A stretch of DNA of 64,000 bases, taken from positions 434,001 to 498,000 of the forward strand of contig NZ_VNIA01000002.1 in the NCBI RefSeq assembly GCF_008124875.1, given 5' to 3'. The translations under genes were made by a program, and so were the position numbers. A model generated the notes under the pieces. It was not told where the DNA came from. It did not search any database and worked only from the letters and a program-made list of their open reading frames with translations. This stretch comes from Tenacibaculum adriaticum. Its GTDB lineage: Bacteria; Bacteroidota; Bacteroidia; Flavobacteriales; Flavobacteriaceae. Of this stretch, positions 17,644-25,657 are shown piece after piece; position 1 is the first letter of the stretch, and each line of letters begins with the position of its first letter.

Positions 17644-19734
17644 ATGAGAAAATTAAACCTATTATTTACATTTCTTATCACATTCACACTTACTGCACAA
17701 CAAGGCGGAATGTGGATTCCTTCTTTATTAAAAGGAATGAACGAACAAGAAATGACTTCTTTAGGAAGCAAATTAACTGCCCACGACATTTACAACGTTA
17801 ACAAATCGAGTTTAAAAGATGCTATTGGGCACTTTAACGGTGGATGTACCAGCGAAGTGATTTCTAAAAAAGGATTGATCTTAACCAATCATCACTGTGG
17901 TTTCGGACAAATTCAATCGCATTCAACCTTAGAAAACGATTATTTAAAAGACGGATTTTGGGCTGAAGACCTTAAAGACGAGTTACCAAACGAAGACTTG
18001 TATGTAGAATTTATCGTGCGTATTGACGATGTAACTAACCAAGCATTACAAGGTGTAACCGACGATATGGATGCTCGTACAAGACAATCTACGATCGATA
18101 AAAACATCAACAAAATTCAAAAAAATGTAGAAAAGGAAGATTGGCAATTAAGTAAGGTACGTCCGTTTTACAAAGGGAATCAGTATTTCTTATTTGTAAC
18201 CGAAAAGTTTGAAGACATCCGTTTAGTTGGAGCGCCACCAAGTAGCATTGGTAAATTTGGTAGCGATACCGATAACTGGGTGTTCCCGCGTCATACGGGA
18301 GATTTCTCTTTATTCCGTATTTATGCGGATAAGAACAATCGTCCTGCAAAATATAGTAAAGACAACAAACCTTACAAACCAAAGCACTACTTACCTATTT
18401 CGTTAGACGGAGTTGAAGAAAACGATTTTACGATGGTTTTCGGTTTTCCTGGTAGAACCAACGAGTATTTACCTGCGGTTACTATTGAACACATTACACA
18501 AGAGTTCAACCCAACCAACATAGCTATTCGTGAAGCGTCATTAAAAGTAATTGATGCAAAAATGAAATCGGATGATGCCGTTCGTATCAAATACGCTTCT
18601 AAACAAGCGCGTATTGCCAATGCTTGGAAAAAATGGATTGGTGAAAACTTAGGAATTAAAAAGAGCAACGCTATTGCCAAAAGAAAAGCATTTGAAACGC
18701 AATTTACATCTGCAGTTGATGAAAAAAGATTACCTGCCGACTATAAAAACATACTTCCTGAGTTTGAAAAATTGTATAAAGACTTCGCTCCTATCAATAT
18801 TAAAAGAAGAAATTTTATTGAAGTATTTATCGTTACCAACGAGTTGATGCAAATGGCGTTTAGAACCTATCAGTTTGAACAAGCTGTGGCTAAAGATGCT
18901 ACTAAGTTTGAAACAGCGAAAGCTTCTTTGGTAGGCAGATTAAAAGGAATTCATAAAAACTACGATGTTACGGTAGATAAAGGTGTGTACGAAGCAGTAA
19001 TGCCATTATACAGCAAAAATGTAGATGCTTCTATTTACAATAACACTGCATTTACCAATTTAGACAGCGCCTTAGCCTTGTTAGAAGGTTCTGCGGATGA
19101 AGTGATTACCAAACTAAACAACGACAAAGCGTATGCCTATGCAAAACCGTTTATTGAAGAGTTTTACACGAGCATAAACAAAGAATACCAAGAAAAGAAC
19201 GAACCAATTTTAGCGTTGCAAAAAAAGTATATGAAAGCACAAATGGAAGCGATTCCAGATGCACGTTACTTCCCGGATGCTAACAGTACCTTACGTGTTA
19301 CCTACGGTAAAGTAAAAGGATACTCGCCACGCGATGCGGTATATTACAACCACGTAAGTTATTTAGACGGTGTTGTTGAAAAGTACGTACCGGGAGATTA
19401 TGAGTTTGATGTACCTAAAAAGTTATTAGATTTATATTATGCCAAAGATTTTGGTAATTATGCCGATAAAAACGGAAAAATGCCGGTGTGTTTCTTAGGA
19501 ACCAACCATACTACGGGTGGAAACTCTGGAAGTCCTGCTATTGATGCTCACGGAAACTTAATTGGATTAAATTTTGACCGTGTTTGGGAAGGAACCATGA
19601 GTGATATTAACTACGACCCTGATATTTGTAGAAACATTATGGTAGACATCCGCTATGTATTATTTATTACCGATAAATATGCAGGTGCCAAACGTTTAAT
19701 TAAAGAAATGAAATTGGTACACCCTAAAAAGTAA
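17644..19734 (+). CDS. dpp11: S46 family dipeptidyl peptidase, DPP11 type
   Basis: This secreted or periplasmic serine exopeptidase removes N-terminal dipeptides. It has a signal peptide (MRKLNLLFTF...TAQ) and the S46 catalytic triad: the histidine in TNHHC (about residue 83), the aspartate in FGSDTDNW (about 219) and the serine in GGNSGSP (about 628). The residue that separates DPP7 (Gly) from DPP11 (Arg) lies in GLNFDRVWEG (about 640-650) and here is Arg, so specificity for Asp/Glu at P1 is expected. At 696 residues it is slightly shorter than the ~720 of Porphyromonas DPP11. It is monocistronic and ends at a strong hairpin. Confidence 0.9.
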   Translation: MRKLNLLFTFLITFTLTAQQGGMWIPSLLKGMNEQEMTSLGSKLTAHDIYNVNKSSLKDAIGHFNGGCTSEVISKKGLILTNHHCGFGQIQSHSTLENDYLKDGFWAEDLKDELPNEDLYVEFIVRIDDVTNQALQGVTDDMDARTRQSTIDKNINKIQKNVEKEDWQLSKVRPFYKGNQYFLFVTEKFEDIRLVGAPPSSIGKFGSDTDNWVFPRHTGDFSLFRIYADKNNRPAKYSKDNKPYKPKHYLPISLDGVEENDFTMVFGFPGRTNEYLPAVTIEHITQEFNPTNIAIREASLKVIDAKMKSDDAVRIKYASKQARIANAWKKWIGENLGIKKSNAIAKRKAFETQFTSAVDEKRLPADYKNILPEFEKLYKDFAPINIKRRNFIEVFIVTNELMQMAFRTYQFEQAVAKDATKFETAKASLVGRLKGIHKNYDVTVDKGVYEAVMPLYSKNVDASIYNNTAFTNLDSALALLEGSADEVITKLNNDKAYAYAKPFIEEFYTSINKEYQEKNEPILALQKKYMKAQMEAIPDARYFPDANSTLRVTYGKVKGYSPRDAVYYNHVSYLDGVVEKYVPGDYEFDVPKKLLDLYYAKDFGNYADKNGKMPVCFLGTNHTTGGNSGSPAIDAHGNLIGLNFDRVWEGTMSDINYDPDICRNIMVDIRYVLFITDKYAGAKRLIKEMKLVHPKK

Positions 19735-19754
19735 AAAACATTCCTGAAAAATAA

Positions 19755-19784
19755 AAAAGGCTTCAAATTATTGAAGCCTTTTTT
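19755..19784 (+). terminator. Terminator after dpp11
   Basis: AAAAGGCTTCAA pairs with TTGAAGCCTTTT around ATTA, followed by more Ts, 20 nt past the stop. Confidence 0.85.
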
Positions 19785-19873
19785 GTATCTAAATTTTACT
19801 TTCTCAATTTAAAATACAAGATTCGCCTATCTACCGATACCCTTCATTAAAACAACGGATATCTTAAAGTTAG
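19779..19873 (+). repeat. Direct repeat R1 (left flank of the STAS/ATPase-rsgA segment)
   Basis: This ~95-bp stretch is about 80% identical to 22426-22519 in the same orientation, and the final 28 bases, ending in TTAAAGTTAG, are identical. It ends GTTAGGT, which fits the integron core consensus GTTRRRY. The left end (ATCTAAA) is a degenerate partner. It directly follows the dpp11 terminator. Confidence 0.75.
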
Positions 19874-19887
19874 GTGCAAGCGAATAA

Positions 19888-20181
19888 TTATTCAACTAAA
19901 TATAAATTTCTATATTTAGTGATATAATTATTCAACCTTTGAAACTGATTTTTAGAACCTTTAAACTTAACTGTTTCTTTGAAATTTGAGAAGCCATAAT
20001 TATCCAAAAAGACTCCAAAAGAAGTATTCAAAAAAGATGAAGACATTGACAAATCTGAATCAACAAATAAAACTAATTGTTCTTCTTTTAAATATGCATC
20101 TTTTAAAGCATTGAATAGAATCACACCTTCATCGTTTGAACTGGAATTTTTTACGATATTTTTTAATATCAAAGTTTTCAT
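19888..20181 (-). CDS. STAS-like domain protein (DUF4325)
   Basis: The 97-residue protein looks like a stand-alone STAS-like domain of the DUF4325 family: a beta strand LVLFVDSDLSMSSSFLNTSFGVFLDNYG (about residues 36-63) carries the S-x-SFL...SFG signature. The gene ahead of it encodes a STAS plus GHKL-ATPase protein, 76 nt upstream on the same strand. A separate TACTTTTG promoter box lies in that gap, so it may be made in excess. In SpoIIA-type partner switching a STAS protein binds a GHKL kinase. A similar role is inferred here, not shown. Confidence 0.7.
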   Translation of the reverse strand: MKTLILKNIVKNSSSNDEGVILFNALKDAYLKEEQLVLFVDSDLSMSSSFLNTSFGVFLDNYGFSNFKETVKFKGSKNQFQRLNNYITKYRNLYLVE

Positions 20182-20226
20182 TAGAAAAATGTTTTAATTA
20201 TATTATTATAATGAACAAATTCTGTA

Positions 20227-20234
20227 CAAAAGTA
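20227..20234 (-). promoter_or_regulatory. -7 promoter box of the DUF4325 gene
   Basis: The minus strand reads TACTTTTG, matching TAnnTTTG, 45 nt before the ATG at 20181. It lies between the two genes of the pair. Confidence 0.45.
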
Positions 20235-20257
20235 TGAATAAATATACAAAATATTTA

Positions 20258-21136
20258 TTAAAAGTCAAATATCTCATCAGAATCATCTTTTTCTACAAAG
20301 GTATTTAAGTCTACTTCTACTTTAATTAATGTTCCAGAAAAGTCATATCCAACATTACCTGCTCTATAAATCTTACCTGCTTCTTTTTCAACAATACCAT
20401 TATTAGAAATAATAAGTAATTTACCATTAGAACTTTCAGTTAATTCAAGGATATTATTCAATCCAAACCCTCTATTCCTTGGAGTTGAATTTATAGAAAA
20501 ACCTCTTTCTAATGATTTAAGAATTGCTTTCCAATCTTCCATTTTTTCAATATCTTGAGTTTCTGCATTATTAATTGAAGTGGGAATTCCAATTCCAAAA
20601 TCACAAACTGAAAAAGATATTTTATTATTCTTAGGGTAATATTGTGTTATAATGTAACCTGTAACAGGCGATTTAGAATGATCAAAGATATTATTAAAAA
20701 CTTCATCCATATTAGATGATAAAGGAACTAAATCTTTATTATCAGTAAATCTTTCAAAATATTTCTTCGCATACAATGAATAAGAATATATCATATTTTC
20801 TGATATTTTCCACAGACAAAGAGTTGTACTATTATAAGACAAAGTAAATTTACTTCTATCAAATCCAACTTTCCAATATTCCTTAAATTTTATATTAAAT
20901 AAATGATTATTAAATCCTTCTGTACCTCCAATAAAGGAGATTTTACAATTTTGAATATAAAAACTTTCAATCAAACAAGCCAATATTACAAAATCATCTG
21001 TTTCCATAAAACGAACTTCATTAAAATCGACAATCAATGAATCAATATCATCTGTATTCCTCATACTTTCACTTACAAAACGAAACCAATCATCTGATTG
21101 TTGACTTGATGGAACTTTTAAAACATACTCTTTCAT
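20258..21136 (-). CDS. STAS plus GHKL (histidine kinase-like) ATPase protein
   Basis: This 292-residue soluble protein has an N-terminal STAS/MlaB-like fold (about residues 30-90, SLIVDFNEVRFMETDDFVILACLIE) joined to a GHKL ATPase. The N box is MDEVFNNIFDHS (about 142-153), the G1 box VCDFGIGIP (about 176-184) and the G2 box RGFGLNNI (about 220-227). There is no phosphoacceptor histidine domain, transmembrane segment or sensor, so it is not an ordinary two-component kinase. It resembles anti-sigma kinases of the SpoIIAB/RsbW kind fused to a STAS module. It is followed by a free STAS-like gene. Function unknown; partner-switching signalling or a defence role are both possible. Confidence 0.75.
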   Translation of the reverse strand: MKEYVLKVPSSQQSDDWFRFVSESMRNTDDIDSLIVDFNEVRFMETDDFVILACLIESFYIQNCKISFIGGTEGFNNHLFNIKFKEYWKVGFDRSKFTLSYNSTTLCLWKISENMIYSYSLYAKKYFERFTDNKDLVPLSSNMDEVFNNIFDHSKSPVTGYIITQYYPKNNKISFSVCDFGIGIPTSINNAETQDIEKMEDWKAILKSLERGFSINSTPRNRGFGLNNILELTESSNGKLLIISNNGIVEKEAGKIYRAGNVGYDFSGTLIKVEVDLNTFVEKDDSDEIFDF

Positions 21137-21157
21137 TTAATAATAGAAGTTTTTATA

Positions 21158-21165
21158 CAAATATA
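21158..21165 (-). promoter_or_regulatory. -7 promoter box of the STAS/ATPase pair
   Basis: The minus strand reads TATATTTG, a TAnnTTTG match 21 nt before the ATG at 21136. The -33 region is not clear. Confidence 0.5.
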
Positions 21166-21301
21166 GTAAATGCAAGTGGCTAACTTAAGACCTATAAAAA
21201 TAATGCTTAATTTAGTGGTTAACCCAAGAGTCGCACAATTAATAGTTCTAAAATTTACTCCTTCATTTTTTGTATCTTGACTTCTATAAAGCACAAACCC
21301 A

Positions 21302-22369
21302 ATGACACTTGAAGATTTAGGATATACGCCATTTTTCGAAAACTACCGAAAAGACCAAAACCTTGATACTTTCAACGTTGGGCGTGTTATTTCTGAACAC
21401 AAGGAAAGATATGTGGTAAAAACTACCGAAAGTGAATACGATGCAGAGATCATTGGTAATTTAAGGTATTCCGCTCAAAAAAGGTCCGATTTTCCTGCTG
21501 TGGGAGATTGGGTTGCCATTTCTGAATATGATGACGATAAAGTATTTATTCATGCTGTTTTTCCGAGAACTACCATTATTGAAAGGCAAGCCGTTGGAAA
21601 ACACGGAGAAAAACAAATCATCGCCACCAATATCGATGTTGCTTTTATTGTACAGGCAGTTGACAGAGATTTTAACATCAACCGAATAGAACGATATCTT
21701 ACCATTTGCAATGCATCTAACGTACAACCAATCATTGTTCTCAATAAAATTGACTTAATTTCTGATACCGAGTTAAAAACATTGATTCATGAAGTTGAAG
21801 AAAGAATACAACAAGTGCCTATCATTGCTATTAGCAATGAAACCCAAAAAGGCATTGAATTGATTGAAAAATGTATCCACAAAGGAAAAACGTATTGTTT
21901 GTTGGGGTCATCAGGTGTTGGAAAATCTACGCTTTTAAACAATCTTTCGGGCAAGCAACTCATGAAAACAAATACCATTAGCACAAGTACCAGCAAAGGT
22001 AGACACGTTACTACGCACCGAGAATTAATCGTACTTAAAAATGGTGGTATTCTCATTGATAATCCGGGAATGAGAGAAGTAGGAATTGCCGATGCTTCCA
22101 GCGGATTAGAAAAGACCTTTGAAACCATCATCGAATTAGCCAAAGAATGTAAATTCAAAGATTGCACGCATACCATTGAAGCTGGTTGTGCAGTTTTAGA
22201 AGCGGTTAACAACGGTGAAATCGACACCGATTCTTATGAGAACTACCTAAAAATGGAAAAGGAAAAAGAACATTTTGAATCTACAGTGGCCGAAAAACGG
22301 AAAAAAGACAAAGACTTTGGAAAAATGGTAAAACATTATAAAAAATCACGAAAATCGGATAAGTATTAA
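21302..22369 (+). CDS. rsgA: RsgA-type ribosome-associated GTPase
   Basis: This circularly permuted GTPase matures or checks the small ribosomal subunit. An OB-fold (about residues 20-90) precedes the GTPase domain with G4 VLNKID (about 145), G1 GSSGVGKST (about 202) and G3 DNPGMRE (about 250), then a zinc knuckle C-x5-C-x-H-x5-C (about 283-297). At 355 residues it is the longer YjeQ-like form. Flavobacteria often carry a second RsgA of about 315 residues elsewhere, which would make this a paralogue. That cannot be checked here. It lies alone inside the segment bounded by repeats R1 and R2, divergent from the STAS/ATPase pair. Confidence 0.9.
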   Translation: MTLEDLGYTPFFENYRKDQNLDTFNVGRVISEHKERYVVKTTESEYDAEIIGNLRYSAQKRSDFPAVGDWVAISEYDDDKVFIHAVFPRTTIIERQAVGKHGEKQIIATNIDVAFIVQAVDRDFNINRIERYLTICNASNVQPIIVLNKIDLISDTELKTLIHEVEERIQQVPIIAISNETQKGIELIEKCIHKGKTYCLLGSSGVGKSTLLNNLSGKQLMKTNTISTSTSKGRHVTTHRELIVLKNGGILIDNPGMREVGIADASSGLEKTFETIIELAKECKFKDCTHTIEAGCAVLEAVNNGEIDTDSYENYLKMEKEKEHFESTVAEKRKKDKDFGKMVKHYKKSRKSDKY

Positions 22370-22425
22370 GTGTACTATTGTGGAGGGATATTATTAAAAA
22401 TTATTTACCATTAACAAAAAGAAGT

Positions 22426-22519
22426 TTTTTTGTACCTAACTTGATTTTCTCAATTTAAAATACGAGTTTCGCTTGTCCACCAATATTCATTATTAAAACA
22501 ACGGATATCTTAAAGTTAG
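22426..22519 (+). repeat. Direct repeat R2 (right flank)
   Basis: This is the second copy of R1. Here the ends form a clear inverted pair: ACCTAAC at 22434-22440 (fits RYYYAAC) and AAGTTAG at 22513-22519, with CTAACTT and AAGTTAG giving a 7-bp stem. The layout is like an integron attC site, but no integrase is present, so this is only a resemblance. Confidence 0.75.
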
Positions 22520-22559
22520 CAGTAATTAGACATACAGTGAGCAAACCAATCAAAACATC

Positions 22560-23276
22560 GTGCAGGACAAAGAATATTCAAGACTTTCAAGACTTACAGC
22601 AATATTAACAGAGTTACAAACTAAAAGGCTTTTAACATCAACAAATCTTGCGCTAAAATTTGGTGTAAGTGTTCGTACAATTTATAGAGATATTAGAACA
22701 TTAGAACAAGCTGGAGTTCCTATTTTGACTGAAGATGGAAAAGGTTATACTTTGATGGAAGGTTACAGGATTCCACCCGTAATGTTTACCGAAGATGAAT
22801 CAAATGCTTTAATAACCGCTGAGAGGCTTGTATTATTAAACAAAGATGCTTCGCTTATTCGTAATTATTCTGCAGCCATTAACAAAATTAAAGCTGTATT
22901 GCAAAATAATAATATTAAAGATAAGATTGAACTTCTTTCAGAACGAGTTGCATTTTGGCAAAATCCAAATCATGACGATGCTACAAGTAATTTTTTACCG
23001 TTAATTCAAACAGCACTTACAGATTTTAAAGTAATAAAAATTATCTATTACTCACCCAATAGCGACAGTATAACACAACGAGAAATTGAACCTTTTGCTT
23101 TAATAAATAAATTAGGAGAAAGTTGGTATTTAATTGCTTGGTGCAGATTAAGGGAAGATTACAGACTATTTCGATTTGACAGAATCAGAAATATGGAAAT
23201 TACCAATGCAACATTTAGCCCACATAAAATGGAACTTGAAGAATATTTGGCACAGTATCGAAAAAATAATTTTTAG
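22560..23276 (+). CDS. YafY-type transcriptional regulator (HTH + WYL domain)
   Basis: This is a DNA-binding regulator with an N-terminal HTH_11 winged helix (about residues 8-62, RLLTSTNLALKFGVSVRTIYRDIRTLEQAGVPI) and a C-terminal WYL ligand-sensing domain (about 135-210, KIIYYSPNSD... and SWYLIAWCRLREDYRLFRFDRI). The only suitable start is the GTG at 22560; no in-frame ATG lies near the N-terminus. The VOC gene follows 65 nt downstream on the same strand with its own -7 box and may be its target, an arrangement common for YafY regulators. The bound ligand is unknown. Confidence 0.88.
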   Translation: MQDKEYSRLSRLTAILTELQTKRLLTSTNLALKFGVSVRTIYRDIRTLEQAGVPILTEDGKGYTLMEGYRIPPVMFTEDESNALITAERLVLLNKDASLIRNYSAAINKIKAVLQNNNIKDKIELLSERVAFWQNPNHDDATSNFLPLIQTALTDFKVIKIIYYSPNSDSITQREIEPFALINKLGESWYLIAWCRLREDYRLFRFDRIRNMEITNATFSPHKMELEEYLAQYRKNNF

Positions 23277-23309
23277 TACCCCTGACATACCTTTGGCATA
23301 CGCCCACCA

Positions 23310-23317
23310 TATTTTTG
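23310..23317 (+). promoter_or_regulatory. -7 promoter box of the VOC gene
   Basis: TATTTTTG matches TAnnTTTG, 24 nt before the ATG at 23342. It rules out the apparent TTG start at 23315. Confidence 0.5.
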
Positions 23318-23341
23318 CATAGTAATCCTAAAAAAGATAAA

Positions 23342-23911
23342 ATGCAAAACAACGAAACAAAAAAAGTAAAAACAATTCCTGACAATTATACTTCGGTAAC
23401 ACCCTGGATAATATCAAAATCTTCTGAAGAGGTAATTGAGTTTATAACAGAAGCATTCGATGCAAAAGAAATTCCCAATAGCAGGATACTCAATGAAGAA
23501 GGAAAAATTATCCACGTAGTAGTAAAGATCGGAAATGCAATGGTAATGCTCTTCGATTCGAAGAAAGAATGGAACCCTACCCCCACTTTCTTAAATTTAT
23601 ATGTTGAAGATATTGAAAAAGTTTACAGAAAATCATTACAATTGGGAGCTCTATCTGTGACTGAAATTACGAATCTTTGGTTTGGAGAAAAAGTATGCAG
23701 AATAATTGACCCATTTGGCAACCTTTGGTGGATAAACCAACGTATTGAAGAAATTGACTTTACCAATCCCGATGAAGTTAAGGAAAAAGCTTCTATGCCA
23801 GATGCTGTGCTAGGTATCGCTTATATTCAAAAAACATTAAATGAAGCTTTATTAAGTCAAAAGATTTTTTTTGAAAATAAATACAATCCATCACAACGAG
23901 TTCTTAAATAA
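23342..23911 (+). CDS. VOC family (glyoxalase/bleomycin resistance-like) protein
   Basis: The 189-residue protein starts MQNNETKK; the longer reading from a TTG at 23315 overlaps the promoter and is rejected. Residues about 12-120 form a vicinal-oxygen-chelate fold of the PhnB-like type: VTPWIISKSSEEVIEFITEAF opens the first beta-alpha-beta unit, and VCRIIDPFGNLWWINQRIE closes the second. A C-terminal tail of about 60 residues is not typical. Without clear metal ligands, glyoxalase activity should not be assumed. It probably belongs with the YafY regulator in front. Confidence 0.82.
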   Translation: MQNNETKKVKTIPDNYTSVTPWIISKSSEEVIEFITEAFDAKEIPNSRILNEEGKIIHVVVKIGNAMVMLFDSKKEWNPTPTFLNLYVEDIEKVYRKSLQLGALSVTEITNLWFGEKVCRIIDPFGNLWWINQRIEEIDFTNPDEVKEKASMPDAVLGIAYIQKTLNEALLSQKIFFENKYNPSQRVLK

Positions 23912-23921
23912 TTAATTATTT

Positions 23922-24299
23922 CTACAATGAACAATCTTTACAAGTTCCCGTTAAAACACAATTAACACTTTCAACTTTATAACCCGTTTCAATAGAAAAA
24001 TGAACGGGTATAGGCAAACATTCTATCGTATCACAATTTGTACAGCGAAAGTGAAAATGATGCAAAGGTTTTTTGTTTTCGTCGCATTTTATACACAAAG
24101 CAAAATACTGTTTTCCATCTTCTGCCACAATTCTATGAAGAATACCGTCTTCACAAAATCTATTTAAAACTCGATAAATTGTTGCACGATTAATATCTAT
24201 GTTAATCTTTTCTCCTATTGCATCTTGACTCATCGCTTTTCCTGATTGTGAAAGTAAATCTAACACAGCTTCTTTTGTGGGTGTATTTCTTCGTTTCAT
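23922..24299 (-). CDS. Fur family metal-responsive repressor
   Basis: This is a 125-residue winged-helix repressor of the Fur superfamily. The DNA-binding domain covers about residues 1-75 (RRNTPTKEAVLDLLSQSGKAMSQDAIGEKINIDINRATIYRVLNRFCEDGIL). The metal-binding part includes HHFHFRCTNCDTIECLP and a C-terminal CKDC, giving two CxxC pairs for structural zinc. This is closest to the Zur/PerR-like branch, but which metal or signal it senses is not clear. A perfect palindrome lies in the divergent promoter region at 24318-24334, suggesting autoregulation and control of the flavoenzyme gene opposite. Confidence 0.88.
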   Translation of the reverse strand: MKRRNTPTKEAVLDLLSQSGKAMSQDAIGEKINIDINRATIYRVLNRFCEDGILHRIVAEDGKQYFALCIKCDENKKPLHHFHFRCTNCDTIECLPIPVHFSIETGYKVESVNCVLTGTCKDCSL

Positions 24300-24306
24300 T
24301 TCTTAA

Positions 24307-24350
24307 TGCAAATTATTCGCAATAATTTATTGCGATTTAGTTGCAATAAT
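24307..24350. promoter_or_regulatory. Fur-family operator cluster
   Basis: CGCAATAA-T-TTATTGCG at 24318-24334 is a perfect 8-1-8 palindrome, the geometry bound by Fur/Zur proteins. Half-sites TGCAAATTATT and TTGCAATAAT flank it, so up to three overlapping sites fit in 44 bp. It lies just upstream of the Fur-family gene and faces the flavoenzyme gene. Confidence 0.75.
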
Positions 24351-24473
24351 AAGAAATAATCATAACTTTGTCAAGAAATGAGTTCTAATAAAATAGCTAA
24401 AAGACAATTTATTGAGTAAAATTTTGGCTATGATAGTACCAATTATTTTTTACAAATCTGAAACTATAATACC

Positions 24474-25382
24474 ATGACAGATAAAACTATTTTTGATGCA
24501 ATCATCATTGGAGGAAGCTACGCAGGACTTTCATCTGCATTAGTATTGGGAAGATCTTTAAGAAATGTACTTGTTATCGATAGCGGTAGACCTTGCAATC
24601 GCCAAACACCACATTCTCATAATTTTTTAACACAAGATGGTAAAACTCCCAAAGAAATTTCAACTATCGCCAAACAACAAGTTGAAAAATATAAAACTGT
24701 ACAATTTTACGATGGTCTTGCTGTAAGTGGAAAAAAAAATGATGTTGGCTTTGAAATAGCAACGCATTCGGGTGATATCTTCAATAGTAAAAAATTAATT
24801 TTTGCCAGTGGTATAAAAGACATGATGCCAAATATTAAAGGTTTTTCATCATGTTGGGGTATCTCGGTAATCCATTGCCCCTATTGTCACGGATATGAAT
24901 TTCATGGTAAAAAAACAGGGATTATAGCAAATGGAGACAAAGCTATCCATTTGGCTTCGTTAGTTAATAATTTAACAAAAAATATTACCCTATTTACGGT
25001 AGGAAAAGCTGATTTTAATACCGAACAAATTGAGAAATTAAACAAACATAAAATAAACATTATAGAAACTGAAATTGATGAAATAGTACATGAAAAAGGA
25101 TACCTAAACAATGTCGTGTTAAACAACGGAGAAAAATTAACTTTTGATGCTCTTTATGCAAGCCTTCCGTTTAGTCAAAATTCAGACATTCCATCAACCT
25201 TAGGATGCAAACTTACCGAACATGGGCATATTGAAACAGATGGTTTTCAAAAAACCACTATAGAAGGTGTTTATGCTTGTGGAGATAACACAACATTTAT
25301 GCGTTCGGTTGCCAATGCTGTTTTTAGTGGAAATTTAACAGGTGCTGTAGTAAACGGAGAGCTAGTAAATGAACAATTTTAA
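24474..25382 (+). CDS. Thioredoxin reductase-like NAD(P)/FAD oxidoreductase
   Basis: The 302-residue flavoenzyme has an N-terminal FAD fold (DAIIIGGSYAGLSSALVLGRS, about residues 9-29), a disulfide motif CPYC (about 140-143) and a C-terminal FAD contact VYACGDNT (about 266-273). The layout is that of low-molecular-weight thioredoxin reductases, but the substrate region (HGYEFHG after CPYC) is that of the diverged TrxB-like group seen beside metal and redox regulators. It is divergent from a Fur-family gene and shares its operator, so it is probably derepressed with it. True thioredoxin reductase activity is uncertain. Confidence 0.85.
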   Translation: MTDKTIFDAIIIGGSYAGLSSALVLGRSLRNVLVIDSGRPCNRQTPHSHNFLTQDGKTPKEISTIAKQQVEKYKTVQFYDGLAVSGKKNDVGFEIATHSGDIFNSKKLIFASGIKDMMPNIKGFSSCWGISVIHCPYCHGYEFHGKKTGIIANGDKAIHLASLVNNLTKNITLFTVGKADFNTEQIEKLNKHKINIIETEIDEIVHEKGYLNNVVLNNGEKLTFDALYASLPFSQNSDIPSTLGCKLTEHGHIETDGFQKTTIEGVYACGDNTTFMRSVANAVFSGNLTGAVVNGELVNEQF

Positions 25383-25403
25383 AACAACCATAAAAGAAAT
25401 AAC

Positions 25404-25656
25404 ATGGTGGAAGTTTTTACAACAAATATCAACGATGAATTTCAAGTAAAAAAGATTATAAAAATTCTTGAAAAAAATTTCCCTGAATTAGACATCAATT
25501 TTTGATTTAAATGAAACAAAATATCCGTATCCCTGTGGACATACAATCCTAAGAATTGAAGGAAATTTTATGAATCATCAAAAAATAATTTCAACGATAA
25601 ACGAATCTGATTATCTATGCGATGTTTTAGAAGATAGAGTTTGTAACAAAAAGTAG
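25404..25656 (+). pseudogene. Small conserved protein broken by a +1 frameshift
   Basis: The reading frame MVEVFTTNIND... runs 33 codons to a TGA at 25503-25505, just after a run of five Ts (25499-25503). Removing one T restores an 83-residue frame ending at 25656, with FDLNETKYPYPCGHTILRIEG and DVLEDRVCNKK. The restored product resembles a small flavobacterial family with VEVFKTNV...INFDL...ILRVEG that I know only as hypothetical. It lies between the flavoenzyme and the methyltransferase, 1 nt before the latter. It may be a real pseudogene, a slippage site or a sequencing error. Confidence 0.65.
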
Positions 25657-25657
25657 T

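Noticed and set aside
21787..22227. Minus-strand 146-codon open frame across rsgA
   Set aside because: The plus strand encodes the conserved GTPase motifs of RsgA here; the antisense frame has no recognisable domain.
19779..22519. The R1-R2 segment as a proven integron cassette or composite transposon
   Set aside because: No integrase, transposase or target-site duplication is visible, and the genes inside point in both directions.
23315..23341. TTG start nine codons ahead of the VOC gene ATG
   Set aside because: The TTG is part of the TATTTTTG promoter box.
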